Assembly: GCA_031772625.1 (NCBI GenBank)
Contig: CM062820.1
Span: 91,414,421-91,478,420 of the forward strand
From: Pinus tabuliformis
Taxonomy: Eukaryota; Streptophyta; Pinopsida; Pinales; Pinaceae
Reading direction: 5' to 3'
Length of the DNA stretch: 64,000 nucleotides
Shown here in pieces: positions 10,645 through 23,400 of the stretch. Under the pieces are notes generated by a model. It was not told where the DNA came from. It did not search any database and worked only from the letters and a program-made list of their open reading frames with translations. Each line of letters opens with the position of its first letter. The first letter of the stretch is position 1. The position numbers and the translations under genes are program-made.

Positions 10645-10773
10645 TGGTGTAATGTCATGGAAACTCCTATTTCCACCTCTATAGCAATGGTGTAATGTCA
10701 TGGAAACTCCTATTTCCACCTCTATAGCAATGGTGTAATGTCATGGAAACTCCTATTTCCACCTCTATAGCAA
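10645..10773 (+). repeat. 43-bp tandem repeat, three copies, built from MITE end
   Basis: Exact 43-bp units begin at 10645, 10688 and 10731 (TGGTGTAATGTCATGGAAAC, then TCCTATTTCCACCTCTATAGCAA). Each contains the terminal 25 bp of the foldback MITE. The third unit runs directly into MITE copy 2. Confidence 0.9.
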
Positions 10774-10890
10774 AGTTAATGCGCCCTGACATGCACCCCG
10801 ATAACCCGATATAACACACTATTTTTTTTGTCTTGTCATCACCACGCGTGTGTTATATCTGGCTATCAAGAACGCATGTCAAAACGCCCA
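10748..10890. mobile_element. foldback MITE, copy 2, right arm truncated
   Basis: Same left arm as copy 1 (AACTCCTATTTCCACCTC, TATAGCAAAGTTAATGCG) and the same centre (TTATAT.TGGCTAT). The right arm stops at about 10888, where unrelated sequence begins. It lies about 360 bp upstream of the PRIM2 start codon. Confidence 0.7.
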
Positions 10891-11165
10891 TCTGAGTCCA
10901 CCATTTTCCTCCCTTTCAAATCTTCAGGAGACCGGTTTCCCCAAAATGATCTACCTATATGATGATCTCACTAGATCCCAGGTTGCGGAGCTCAAAAGCT
11001 CCAGGGAGCAGGTTGCAGTAGCACGGCAATGGGCGGTCATTAGGGATCTCAGGGCGTCAAACTTAATATAATAATAACTTAAAATAGAAAACAAAACAAA
11101 ATAATATTAATCGAAATTAATATAACAATATTACCATAAAATAAAACTATAAATAGGAACCATAT
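10891..11165 (+). other. distal PRIM2 upstream region
   Basis: 10895-11070 reads as an open frame in translation without recognisable domain, followed by a short AT-rich stretch. It is probably promoter-flanking DNA. No motif other than those annotated just downstream is supported. Confidence 0.4.
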
Positions 11166-11173
11166 TTTCCCGC
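11166..11173 (+). promoter_or_regulatory. E2F-type site in PRIM2 promoter
   Basis: TTTCCCGC matches the plant E2F consensus TTTSSCGC exactly and is extended to TTTTCCCGCGC. It lies 81 bp upstream of the ATG and about 20 bp upstream of the TATA-like box. DNA primase subunit genes are known E2F targets in plants and animals. Function here is inferred. Confidence 0.7.
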
Positions 11174-11191
11174 GCTTACCTTGCGATCACA

Positions 11192-11199
11192 TTTATATA
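11192..11199 (+). promoter_or_regulatory. candidate TATA box of PRIM2
   Basis: TTTATATA lies about 55 bp before the ATG. Initiation about 30 bp downstream would leave a leader of roughly 25-35 nt. It is the only TATA-like motif between the E2F-type site and the start codon. Confidence 0.5.
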
Positions 11200-11253
11200 C
11201 AGGAAACTATGGATTAGAGATTCTCTGGTTTGTATTGGCCGGGGAGAGACAGG

Positions 11254-11449
11254 ATGGAAATACTGAGCTCCAGCCGAAGGGGTTATGCAGGGGAGGACTC
11301 TCCTGCCTCCGCCATTGGCAGCGGAAGTGCGTCGAAATACAAATCTAGGCTCGATAACAGATCCAGCAAGCTTTCATTCTACCAGTCGGCTCCTCCCCTC
11401 GAAGTATCCCTCGAAGATTTTGAATTATTTGCTGTGGATCGTCTCAGAG
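11254..11449 (+). CDS. PRIM2: PRIM2 exon 1
   Basis: Encodes the N terminus from [11 protein letters not shown] to DRLR, ending in phase 1 (AGA G|gtaat). The Ser-rich first 40 residues are poorly conserved. Conservation starts at SAPPLEV. Intron 1 is 378 bp. Confidence 0.93.
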
Positions 11450-14400
11450 GTAATCGAACTTTTTACTGTTTCAATAGTGGAAATTTATGCTTCGACTACT
11501 CTACTTTACTCTAAAGTACATTTAGAGAAGCAGGATTTTCCTCTTCTCCTACTGGAGGTTTGTTTTTTTGTTAGTTATATATAATTTTTCTTTTCATTTT
11601 AAGCATTTACATTCAGGCTGCCTGCAATATTTACAGAATTGGGACCATTTAACTTTCAATGTATAGATTAATCGTTACGATTTTGTATTTGTAAATTGCC
11701 TGTTAACGCATATAAATTTTTTACAGTGAGAAGTCTTTGATGACTGGTATTTTTTTAAATATTAAATGAATCTCAAGCATTCCAGGTTTTAGGGTTCTTA
11801 AAGCAGTTTTATTGTGGCCCATTGTAGTTCTTAAGGGTCTCGAAGATGCGTTGTCACGTGGCAAAAAATCGGAAGAACTGGAAAGCTTGGTATTCTTATA
11901 ACTCTGATTTTTTCTATCATGTCCCTAAGGATTTCCATAAGTTGTTTACAGTCATGATTTTCAAACAAATTGAGTCGATATTGATTTTTTGAATATTTTA
12001 TATTTTTAAGGTGAGCGAGTTGTGGAGAAAGCACATGCGGACTCCAAATGCAGCTGACATGATCAATAAAGATATTATATCGCATTTTGTGTTGCGCTTG
12101 GTATACTGCAGAACGTAAGGATTCATGCCTTTTTATTAAATTATCCCAGAATCTTAGCTTGCTGATGTTTGGCCTTTCTGCAATCCGTTGTTTAAGATTA
12201 TCTGAAAAGTTTTTCTTTTTATGTATTGAATCTTTGTTACAGGGAAGAGCTTCGGAGATGGTTCCTGCAGATGGAGACTACTCTTTTCCGTCATCGTTTT
12301 CGTCTGGAACACCCAGATGCCCAGGTAAACTTATGTTCACATGGATAATTATAACAACACATCATTTATAATTCTGAATTGTTTGGTCATAGTGAAATGT
12401 AGTCCTCTCATTTGTTTATACATGCCTGCAGAGGATGTTCATGGAGGAATGTAAGCTTCCCTACAGAGCAATTACAAATCCAGAGTTTGAGGTGAAATCA
12501 CAGTCAATGTTTTATGTACAGATTGAAAGTTTTAAACTTGTAATTGGCATTTGCAATTTTTGGGTTTTGTATGGCACACACAAAAAATCCGGATTTTATG
12601 AGGTTTTAGTAGATGTGTCACGAATAGATTGTCCAGTAGAGACTAGAAAGGATTAATTCTCCGATAAATAACAATAAAAATTGTTGTTTGATATGTTCTG
12701 CTTTTAATGGCAAATACGGATGCCAGGAAAAAATACAGAAAATAGCTCTGGTTTCATGTTCTTAGATAGAGGTACTTAATGTTAAAGCTTTGTTTTGACC
12801 ATTATACTAAGCATTCATCTTGAAGCATTTATAACTTAAGATGTTGTTTGTTCCATTGCTTTTACAGACGGTGAAAGACAAGTTGGGTCAAGTTGCACGC
12901 TCACTTAACCAACCTCTTCCTAATGGTAAGGTCAATTTCGGACACTTTGATTAGCTTGTCAGTGAATTTCCTAAACTTTTAAACACGTACATGCACACAA
13001 ACATACGTAAGTTGCAAGGGTTCGTCGGTTTGCTTATAAGTGTGCGATTTTTTGAAATTTGGATTTCTCAATGTTGGATTGGATCAACACACACACCTAG
13101 TAATCATATACATATATCTTTTGAACAAGTTTTCTATTAATAAAAAAGGGTGCATACATGATTACACATGATGCAAGATAATTGTTTGCACAATTTTCTT
13201 TTGTATGGCCTGTAATTTATTTTCCCGCTGTTCTTTTTTTCTTCTCTTTTCCTCTAATTTTTTTTGGTCTTTGTAGGTGATTTGTAAATGTTGATTGTTT
13301 TCCTCTTTAAATTATTTTGAAGTTGGTTTTCTTTAGTAGCTTCCTTTGTTGTACTGCTCTTTGTAGTCAGATGTATTTTTTGGTTTGCAGAAATATTACG
13401 GGTCTTTCTTTTCTAGTTTTGTTCTTCTTTTCAATGGGTGTATTTTCTTCTCGATCTTTGTTTAATCCATGATTTTTCTATGTTTGGATGTCAAGGGTTC
13501 ATCATTTTCCTTTTTGACATTTGCTTAACCAATACAAATTTTCCTTCCTTCTCTTCTTCTTTGAAGGCTTTTCCTCTCCTTGAACTAGTTAGGAGGCTTG
13601 ATGGAAGGGCAAGAGGAGATTCTTTAGCCATATACATGAGAATATTTGTATCGAAAGGTCATGTGCTCAAATCAAGGACTCAATTCCAAGTAATTCCATC
13701 GAATTCTATGATTAGTTATTATGGGTGTTGTTTTCTTATATCCATTTCATGCAATATTTGGCATCGATATCTAATCCGTATTTTGAAATAGGTTTGTGAG
13801 TTAAGAATTTCCTGAAATGGTCACCAATACTTTGGAGTGATTCTTTATGCCAAAGATCAGCAATAAGATTTAAAATTGAAAGCGTTGTGAAGCTATGAAA
13901 ATCCCAAAGGTGCAGTTATTGGACTAAACTTTCGTTGCTAGTGTTTCATGTTGAGAATTGCATTGCCATAACTAGGGTCTTTCGTGAAGCATTGAATCTT
14001 GATAGCATGACTTTCCTTGTTTTGAAAGTGGTACAAATGAGCCCCCTTCACACATAAATTACATTATACATGAAATTTGAATTTTGGTTTAGAATTGCCC
14101 TAGTATATCCAATCTACAAAAATGTTAGGATAAGGTTAATTTTTTTATTCTTATTATTCATGTTTTCGTTGGAAAGTTCTTTTACTCAAGCACGAGAGAG
14201 CTCACTCAAGATCTTGAGGGGAGGAGGGGACTTTGCTTTAGACAGTGAAGTCAAATAAGGATGGGGAGGAGGGTTGTTAGTCCAACTTGGAACCACAACT
14301 GAGTTTTGGATAACCAAAAGAAGTTGGGCAATTTAGTTGTGATCAACAAGTAGAATTGTTTGAGGGGCCTCATGGGATCCTACTATTAGAGAGGGAGGTT

Positions 14401-17400
14401 GGACTTGTTGGGGAGCCTCACGAATGAGTAGGAAAATGGCAGATAAATGTTTTGAAGAACTACCAATTTTTCTTTTTCTTGTAGAGTTGTAATAATGACC
14501 CTTGGAAACTATTGACATGAGGAAGGAGTTGTTTTTTGAAGACTTGAAATTGTGGTGGGGGCTGAGGGAGGAACTTATACCTTCTTTGTAATTGAATTTA
14601 GAAGTAAGGGACAAGAACCTGCAATCCATGTTTGAGGACAGTGATAATGTAGAAGGAATGTGGCTCAATTGAATTGCCTATTTTGACCCTAATGCAAGCA
14701 TTGTTCCACAAGAGGACCTCAAAAATGGCCCTAAAGAAATTCCATGTCTTTAATTAAATGCATATATTATTATATAATGCTTATATATTTGATAATATAT
14801 CTTATTGTTAAACATATATATCTTTTAGTAATACATTAACTCTTTTTTTAAGAAATACTAACATTTACAATTAGATATGCAAAAAATAGAAGGGTATATA
14901 TCAGTGTTGCGAAAATCGCGATAATATCGGAAAATCACGATTTTTTGAGTTTGGCTATATTATCGCCTGGTTTTTACCCTATTTATTTATTTATTTATTT
15001 TTTTGTTTCTTTGTGTTTTCTTTACAAAAAATTGTGATAACTTGAAAAAATCGCGATTTTTTGGGAAAAAATCTTTTTGGAAAAAAAAGAAGAAATTTCT
15101 ATTTTTTATTTTTTCTCCGATTTTTTGATGAGGAGGAAGAGCAACAGGAGGAGGAGGTGACACAACCTACCCAGACTACCCCTGTCACCAGTAGAGGACG
15201 TGGTCTACCTCCTGTAGCTCCTAGTTCTTCAACTTCTAGAGCACAACAGAGTCCACTGCCAACTCCACTGGCATCTACATCTAGAGGGGCAGAGGAAATC
15301 AATAGTATTAGACTTTAGTTATTTGGTTCATTTCATTGTATATGACATTATGGCTCATGATATGAGATACAATATTATATTTTTTGTTGATATTTTGAGG
15401 CTGAGTTGGGATTCAGGAGTTAGGACTTACTATTCAGGACATGATTCACTGTTATGTGTGATGTAGCACTAGAAATGATATTACACATCTTATATATTAG
15501 TTTTTTTATCATATTTATGTGTCAATGTATTTATTTTATGTTGTATATGCTTTATATATTAAAAAAATTGGAAAAAAATGAATATTTTTGTATGTTACGA
15601 TTTTTTCCCCTCGTCGATAATATCCCGATAACAATTACTGCAACATTGGTATATATAATGAGCCTCTTTATCTCTTCCTAAGAGTGACTAGAGTGGAAAA
15701 AACATTTGAATAATTAGTGGGATCTAAACATTGGGTGTCCTTGATCAACAATGACCTTTTTGCTAAAAGATGATCATGTACCTCATCCTTCCACAAAGAA
15801 CTGAAGCTAGACAATAACTAATCTCTTGATCAAACACAAACTTATGTTTGAGCGTCTAAAGCACAAAATTCATCATGATCCATAAATAATGCTAGAGACC
15901 AACAAGGGCCTCATGCACAAGAAAGTGACTATCCCCAAACAAAGAAACACGTAAATGAATCCTACTTTGAAACAACATAGAATGTTGATCCTTTAGTAAC
16001 CTCCAAGTGCTTGGGGAATCGACACTTCCAAAAGATATGCTTTTGAGTCTCTAGTTGTTGACACATTGGGCAAAGACCATCTTAAATATCACTTTGAACG
16101 CATTCAACTTTAGAAGGAATCCTTTGATATATGACTAGCCAAGCAAAAGCTTGCGACTTATAAGATAGGTGCATCATCCTTGCACTATGAAGATGATGAA
16201 CCTAATAGGCCTTCACTTTTGTTGAAGCTCACCTTCCATTAAGAACCATGAGAGAAGATGGCATTGATGAAGTGCTGAACATAGATGGCGAGAATCTTAT
16301 TAAAGCAATGTGCAACCAAAACTCCACGTCTTGTCCCTCCAAATGTCCTAGGCATACTAATGTAGAGGAGCCTAAGGTCAATACAAAGACTATTTTTATT
16401 AATATGTAGGATAAAAAGCTCAAATCATATTACATGTAGTTGCCAAATCTTGACAAAGTTTGGATGGCTCTCATTTTAGGTTATGACTGCATAAATGCAT
16501 GAGATGATAGTCTCTATGACTGTTTTTCATGAATCAAAATAGAATAGCCTCATAATTCCTAGGATAAAATAACAACATTTAGCGCTTATGTGAAGAGAAT
16601 TCCCTTGTTTCTGGTTGTGCTATTCTAAAAGATCTTTGGCCTTTGTGTGACAAAGAAAACATGCTTTACCCTATATGACCTTTGGATATAAACTTTAACA
16701 CAATATATAAGATGTGTATTAACAAAAAGTAGTAATTGTTTCTTATCCCCATGATTTGTTACTTGAGAGTGTTAGGTAGCTCAAGCTCTTGTCATGTGAA
16801 TTGGGTATTTCCTTCCTCCTTTCTCATGCCTTTGAGATATTTCAATCATAATTTGGTTGTTTGCTACTGTGTCCCCAAAAAATTGATGCTTCGACACCAT
16901 AGTTAGATATTCCTCCTAAGCTAGAGTTTCATTTGTTGACTTTGTTCTTTGAATGGAATGAATTGGAATCATGACTTGCTCCTTGAGCTTGTCAATGTTG
17001 TTGGTCAATGCTCTTGCCATTCTCATTAAGCCTTCCTTAATAGACTATTTGGAGTCCATCGTTGACTTGAAGATTTTTGCATTGCTAGAGTGTCCTTGGG
17101 TCAAGAGGAGGAAACCAAGAAGGCCTTCTACCTTCATTTGCTTCCTTAGTTGCTTGCATCTTTGAACATTTTAGACTACCATTTGTTTGATTACTTATAG
17201 ACTAGAGTTGGCTAGATGTTATTGGAATCATGAGACTAGATTAAATCAATTGGTTTACAAAAATAATTGAATTGATTCCCAAATTGGCCAAAATTACTTT
17301 GTTCTAACCTCGTTTGAATTGGTCCCTCTTTGCCTAAAGAAAAGGCGAAGTACAAAAATAGGTGATCCTCCCCCCCAAGCCCTAACCCAAGCTTATGTAA

Positions 17401-20400
17401 TGATGTCCCCTTAGATTCGGTGATGGAGTAAGCCAACACTATTATTAATGTCCCTAATGGATCAAGGCATGCGTTATGATTAGGATCCCAATATAAAGGA
17501 TCATTTTGATGATATGTGGTTATTTGTTGTAGCATAATTCCTTTGGGCTTTAGAGGTGATCTAAAGCTTTAATGTTTATGCAATTTGTTGTAGATATGTA
17601 TCACACACGTCATTTTGCTATATTCACTCTTACATGCTATGTGGATGAGCAAACTTTGTTAGTTTTTGATGATATGGTAGCATCAGACAGGTGTTTTAGT
17701 CTTGATTTTTGTCTAAGAGCCTAAGGAACACAATATCTCCAAAACCCAGAAAAGGTTTCACAAGATAAGCTTATGAAATGCCTTAATTAAATTAATTAGC
17801 CACCATTTAGTTATTAAAGGGAATTAATTAAGGAGACTGACTTATGCTATAAAGACTTCTAGAAAATGACTTGGATCAAGTCTAAGATGATCTTAGTCGT
17901 TGATGAGGATATAATCGTGGCCGTTGAAGCTCCAACGAGAGATTATAAGAGCAAGTTGATGAAATGGAGAAAGACACAAGAGGGGAGCGAGTTACCTTGG
18001 CAGATCAAGCTACCCAATTGTCGTGATTCAGCAAGGGAGAGAGTTCAAGCCAAAGAAGGAGAGCATCAGTGATCGAGGGAGCAACAAAGGAGAATTCCAA
18101 AGAGTTTCCCAACAATTTTCCCAGTGTCGGAGAGACAGGAAAAGGGAGGCCGAAATTGTTCTGCAGAGAGTTCATGCAGCCAATGCGACCAGCCAAAAAC
18201 CCCACTGCAAGTTGCCGAGAGAGAGGTTGTTTCAGTTGCCGGAGGCTGGAAAGATCATCCATGAGGCATAGTGATTTTTTCCAGAGGCAAAGGTAGGCAT
18301 GACAGCTCAATTAGAGGCAATTTGTAGGCAGTGCGAGTTCTTCAAGATCAATAGTGTGAGCAGCCAAAAGGGCAATGCGAGTAGGCCAGAGGGAGGGCTA
18401 GTAGATTTGCAGAGGGAGAAAATATTTCCCATAAATTTTGTTGGAGGATTGCCAGCTGGGCATCTCAATTATTGTAATCTACATTTTTGCTGCATAATTA
18501 AATAAACCCTCATTTGCTGCACCGGTTTTCCCTTCGGGGTTTTTTTGGGGACTTCTAAGTCCAAAAATATTGGTGTCTATTTTATTGAGTGTGTGCATAT
18601 TTTTCTCAGCTTCTAGTTTATTTTCCGCAACATATTTTATTTTTGGTGAAGATTGCAATTGTGAGTTTATCGATATTTACCGTAATAACAAATAAACTGC
18701 AAATAAGTTAGGAGATAAATTTCCAGTTAATTGCAATCAAGGATTTTTCACAAACTTTGCATTTTTCATGTCTACATTGATCTACATGACTATGTACACA
18801 CATACACATGTAATGGAGAATGAGTAACGATGTAGCTTGCCAATACCATTTCACATATTTCTTCTGGCTTCCTCAAGTATTTGAATGGAGGATGGTATTA
18901 ATAGCGAAAATAGTTGATGGTAAACTAGTAGGACCTTTTGGGAAAGGATCTCATGATGTCTTTGGGTTGAATCAACTGCTATCGCTTAGGGCTCTCTCTT
19001 TCTCTCTCTATCTACACACACACATGTGTGTGTGTATTTTAGTTGATTGGTTACTCAACTTGGATTTTTGGTTAATATCAATTTGATTTTGGCTTGAACC
19101 TTAGTCGATCTTGGTCTACAGTTGAAAAGTGGTATAGCCTCACTTAGTAGGAAACAACTCTTCTTTATAAACATATACCGTATATTAATTTATACATGAT
19201 ATCATTCTATGTTATGTATTATACATTTTTTTTTGCTTAAGCAAGTGTCGGTCCTTCTATTTCATTAAGCCAAAATTAGTTTACAATAATTACACACATC
19301 CTTTCGACGCCGATGAAATAGGAAAAAAAATAAAAACAGCTAGCTCCCTAAGGTTAAATATCTGGCCTTACAAGGAAATCTCATAACTCCAAGACAACGA
19401 ACCCTTTTAGTCTCCTGAGTTTGGAGGGAAAAGAAAACCCGTGGAATCTTTCGCACCCCGGTCCATCTCCGCACCCAATCTGACGACCAAAGAGTAGATC
19501 GTCCAGCAAAGTTGACCGGTGTATAACGTTCCCGCCCCACAAAACAGAACGAACGATCATGACCGTTGATCCCCGCTGCGAGATCCAACGGATGATAATG
19601 ATTTTGCATCGACCAAGATGACCGAGCGATAGTGAGCGATGGAGGGCGGTATACGAAACCACCACCTTGCCACGTGTTGAATGCTGTATGGGATCGCTCC
19701 GAAATCACAGAAACCAGTTTTCATTTGAAGGTGGTGCGATCAGGCAAAAACTGCCCAGGAAGCGGTTTTACTTCCCAGAACCCAAAGTTCTGTGTTAACC
19801 TGTTGCCAGAAAAATTGGAGACATGTTCCACATTCATTTTGCCTTCGCCTAAACTTGGGACCTCCCTGATTGACCATCCGAAAACCAGTGAAGCCCGTTC
19901 CACTAATCCCTGGATTTTCCGCGCCCAACAGTGGTTTGTTCCCCCCCAAAAAACTGCTTGCCTGAGACCTTAGACGCATACAGAGGATAAACGCTTCGAG
20001 CTCGCCTCTGTGGCTTTGTTTTTAAACACGACCCTGTCTTCATCCGCTTGCTCGAAACACAGTGCTCTCAGTTTGCTCTGTCTCAGCTCCTGCCACTCCG
20101 TCGAAACCCTGTCTTCAGTGCAGCTGACACCTTGGTTGGCAAGAAGATCCGCTAGCTTATTGGCCTGTCTTCGAACATGGTAGAAACTGACAGTGCGAAG
20201 ACCTTGGAGATGACCCTGAATTCTTTGGAAAACTCGGATGAGTTTCCAGTGTTTGGAGACTTTCTCCGGAGCTGTTCCACTACTAATTCTTTTCACCGAG
20301 TTGATGGTAAATTCAGAGTCTGCTTCTATTATTACATTCGAGCAGTTGTTTTGACTCAACAATTCTAAGCAATGCTCCAAAGCCATTAGCTCAGCCATAT

Positions 20401-23400
20401 TATTGGTGGCTGTACCTAAGTGACAGTGGAAGATGCAAATGATACTGCCCTCTTCATCCCTTAAGACTCCTCCATATCCAGTAGTTCCCGGGTTTCCTTT
20501 TGAAGCCCCATCAATGTTGTATTTCAAATATCCTTCCGGGGGAGGATGCCAGAAATCCTTCTCTGTGTCCTTTGAGATAACCTTTCTGACTAAGCCTTGA
20601 AGAGTGAGCCCCTGCATACCCAGCTGCCTGAGAATTTTTATATCAGTGTCTGAGGGAGGATTTTTAGGGTAGTTGCAAACAGAGGAACTCACTGTCTCCT
20701 TCAGCTGTTTCAGGATCAGCTCCAGCAGTCGATGTGGAGGATTCTTTTCATCCTTAAAAATCCTTTTGTTCCTTTCTTTCCAAACATTCCATATGATGAA
20801 GCTTGGTGTTAGGGCCCAAGCTGAATTGAGAAAATCATGATTCGAAAAATTTCTCCTCCAATTATTGAGGGTGTTACTGATACTCCCTCTGTCCCTGTCA
20901 GTTTGTTGAAAGATAGTGGCAAATATGTCCCATAACCAGGAGGTAAACATGCAACTATTGAGTATATGCTCAATTGTTTCCTCTTGAGCTTCACAGAGCT
21001 GGCATCTTGAAGGCCCCAAAACCCCCCTTTTCCTGATATTATCCCAAGTTAAGATTTTCTTATGATGCACCAACCACATGAAGAGTTTGATTTTCATCCA
21101 CCCTTGGTGCCTCCATAAATTTTGCCATTTTTTGTCCCGAACCTGGGGGTCCCTCGCTTGGAGAATACCTTTAGCTTCCTTAAGATTGAAGGTTACCTCT
21201 TTGTTATTGCCCCATCTTAGTTGGTCTTGCCCCCTGATACTAAGATCTTCCTTTGTTCCACCATTTTCATGAGTTCCTCTGCTTTTGTTTTCAGGGGAAT
21301 GTTATTTCTGCAATCAATGTGTCTCCAGCTTCTCCATTTTTCTGTATGATGAGTTTGATCCCAGTAGTCCTTTACCTTAATTAATTCTTGGGTGTCTGTC
21401 TCCTGCTTAAGGTCAAGGAAGCCCTCTTTTAACAGAATTGGTTCTTGTTGCCACTTGTCTTCCCAGAAAAGAGCTTGATCACCTTCTCTGATTTCCCAGA
21501 AACTATTTTCTTGAACTAGACTTCTATTCTCCCAGGCTTTGTTCCAGATGTGTGAGCCCTTTATGATTCCTGACATTCTTATGAGATCACTATTTTGCCA
21601 GGAGCTAGCATATTTTTCTTTCCATATATTTGCCCATTGGGCCTTTGGATTCTGAACCCAACGCCACCAAAGTTTGGCCCCTAAAACATTGTTGAGAATT
21701 TCCGGATCATCCAAGCCTAGCCCTCCGTGGTTCTTGTGTTTACAAATTTTATCCCAAGACACTAAGGCCCATTTTTTCCTATTCTCCTCCTTTCCCCAAA
21801 GAAAGTTTCTTTGAATATTTTTGAATTGCTGTAAGACTCCTTTTGGAGCTGGGAGGGCTGATAGCATAAATATAGGGATTACTTGTAGAACTGCTTTTGT
21901 AAGCACCAACCTGCCAGCAAGATTTAAAGATCTGTTGGTCCATTTATTGACCTTATCCTGCAACTTATTGATCAATGGTTCCCAAATGCTCTTGAGCATT
22001 GGTTTAGCAGTGAGAGGGACCCCCAAATATTTAGATGGCAGAAAATCCCTTTGAAAACCTAGAATTCTGGAGATATTTTTCTGAATAGCAATATTGGTAT
22101 TGAAGAAAAAGATTTTTGATTTGGAGAGATTAACTTCCATACCTGAAGCCAAAGCAAAGAGATTCAGGATTTTTTTGTAGGCTAAAGCTTCTTTGACTGT
22201 AGGAATTCCCTGTAACATGGTGTCATCTACAAATTGTTGGTGAGTTAGGGCCTGACCATTATCAGTTAGTTGCAGGCCCTTGATCTTTCCTGTAACTTTG
22301 GCATGCTTGATAGACCGTCCTAGTCCTTCCATCATGAGGATGAAGAGAAAGGGAGAGAGCAGGTCTCCCTGTCTGAGTCCTCTTGAAGGATTAAAAATCT
22401 TAGAGGGAGAGCCATTTACTAAAATTGAAAAGTTGGGAGAAGTCACCAGAGCCATTACCCATTTGACCCAGTTATGATCAAATCCAAAAGCAATAAGAAT
22501 TCTTTTGATATAGAGCCAGTTCACTTTATCATAAGCTTTGGCTATATCCAATTGCATAATCATGCCCGCCTGCTTCTTGCTTGATAAAGAGTGAACCACC
22601 TCTTGAGCTTGAATGATGTTGTCAAGAATTTGTCTGCCTTCCACATAACCGGATTGTTCCCCTGAAACCAGAACAGGGAGTAGAGGTTTGAGTCTATTGG
22701 CCACTACCTTGGATATTATCTTGTAAACCACATTGCATAAAGCTATGGGTCTATACTTCTCCGGTGTTTGAGCGTTATCCTGTTTAGGTATCAGGGCGAT
22801 GAAGGAGGTATTGAGCGCTCTCAGGATGGTTCTGTTCACCCTGGAATCCTCCACAACCTGCAAAATATCTTGTTTAACTATATTCCAGCAAGCTTTAAAA
22901 AAATCCACATTGAAACCATCCGGGCCTGGTGCTTTGCCATTCTGCATATCTTTGAGGACTTCACTGATCTCCTCTTCCGTTACTGGCCTGTTAAGGTTGA
23001 AATTATCCTCTCTAGATACCAGCTTCGGTATATGATAGGTTACCTCCTTGATGAAATGCTCTCTGTCTGAACTGTTTTCCTGAGTTATACCTTGGAAGTG
23101 CTGGACTAACACTGCTTCTATGGCCTCATGGGTTTTCTGAAGCTCCCCCTCCTCATTCTTTATCGAAGAGATTCTGTTGTAAGCTCTATTGGCAATGGTG
23201 GATTTGTGAAATTTTTTTGTATTACATTCTCCTTCTTTTAGCCATTGAACTCTAGACTTTTGTCTCCAAAAAATTTCCTCTTGTTTACATAGATTTTCCC
23301 AATCTTGATGATGCTTCTCAACTTGCTCACTTTTGACTTTATCAAAGCCTTCCGTGATCAGAGCTTGGTTGAGAACCTGCATTTTGTTTTCAACGGATTT

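Noticed and set aside
10645..10773. CRISPR-like array
   Set aside because: Contiguous 43-bp tandem units without spacers, in plant DNA, made from a MITE end.
10850..11071. Open frame upstream of PRIM2
   Set aside because: Begins inside a truncated MITE and has no recognisable domain; it may be chance.
13438..13791. Plus-strand open frame in intron 6
   Set aside because: Phe/Ser/Leu-rich translation of T-rich intron DNA; no family resemblance.
14333..14668. Minus-strand open frame of 111 codons in intron 6
   Set aside because: No domain resemblance, no splice or promoter support, and no match to LINE or LTR proteins that I can recognise.
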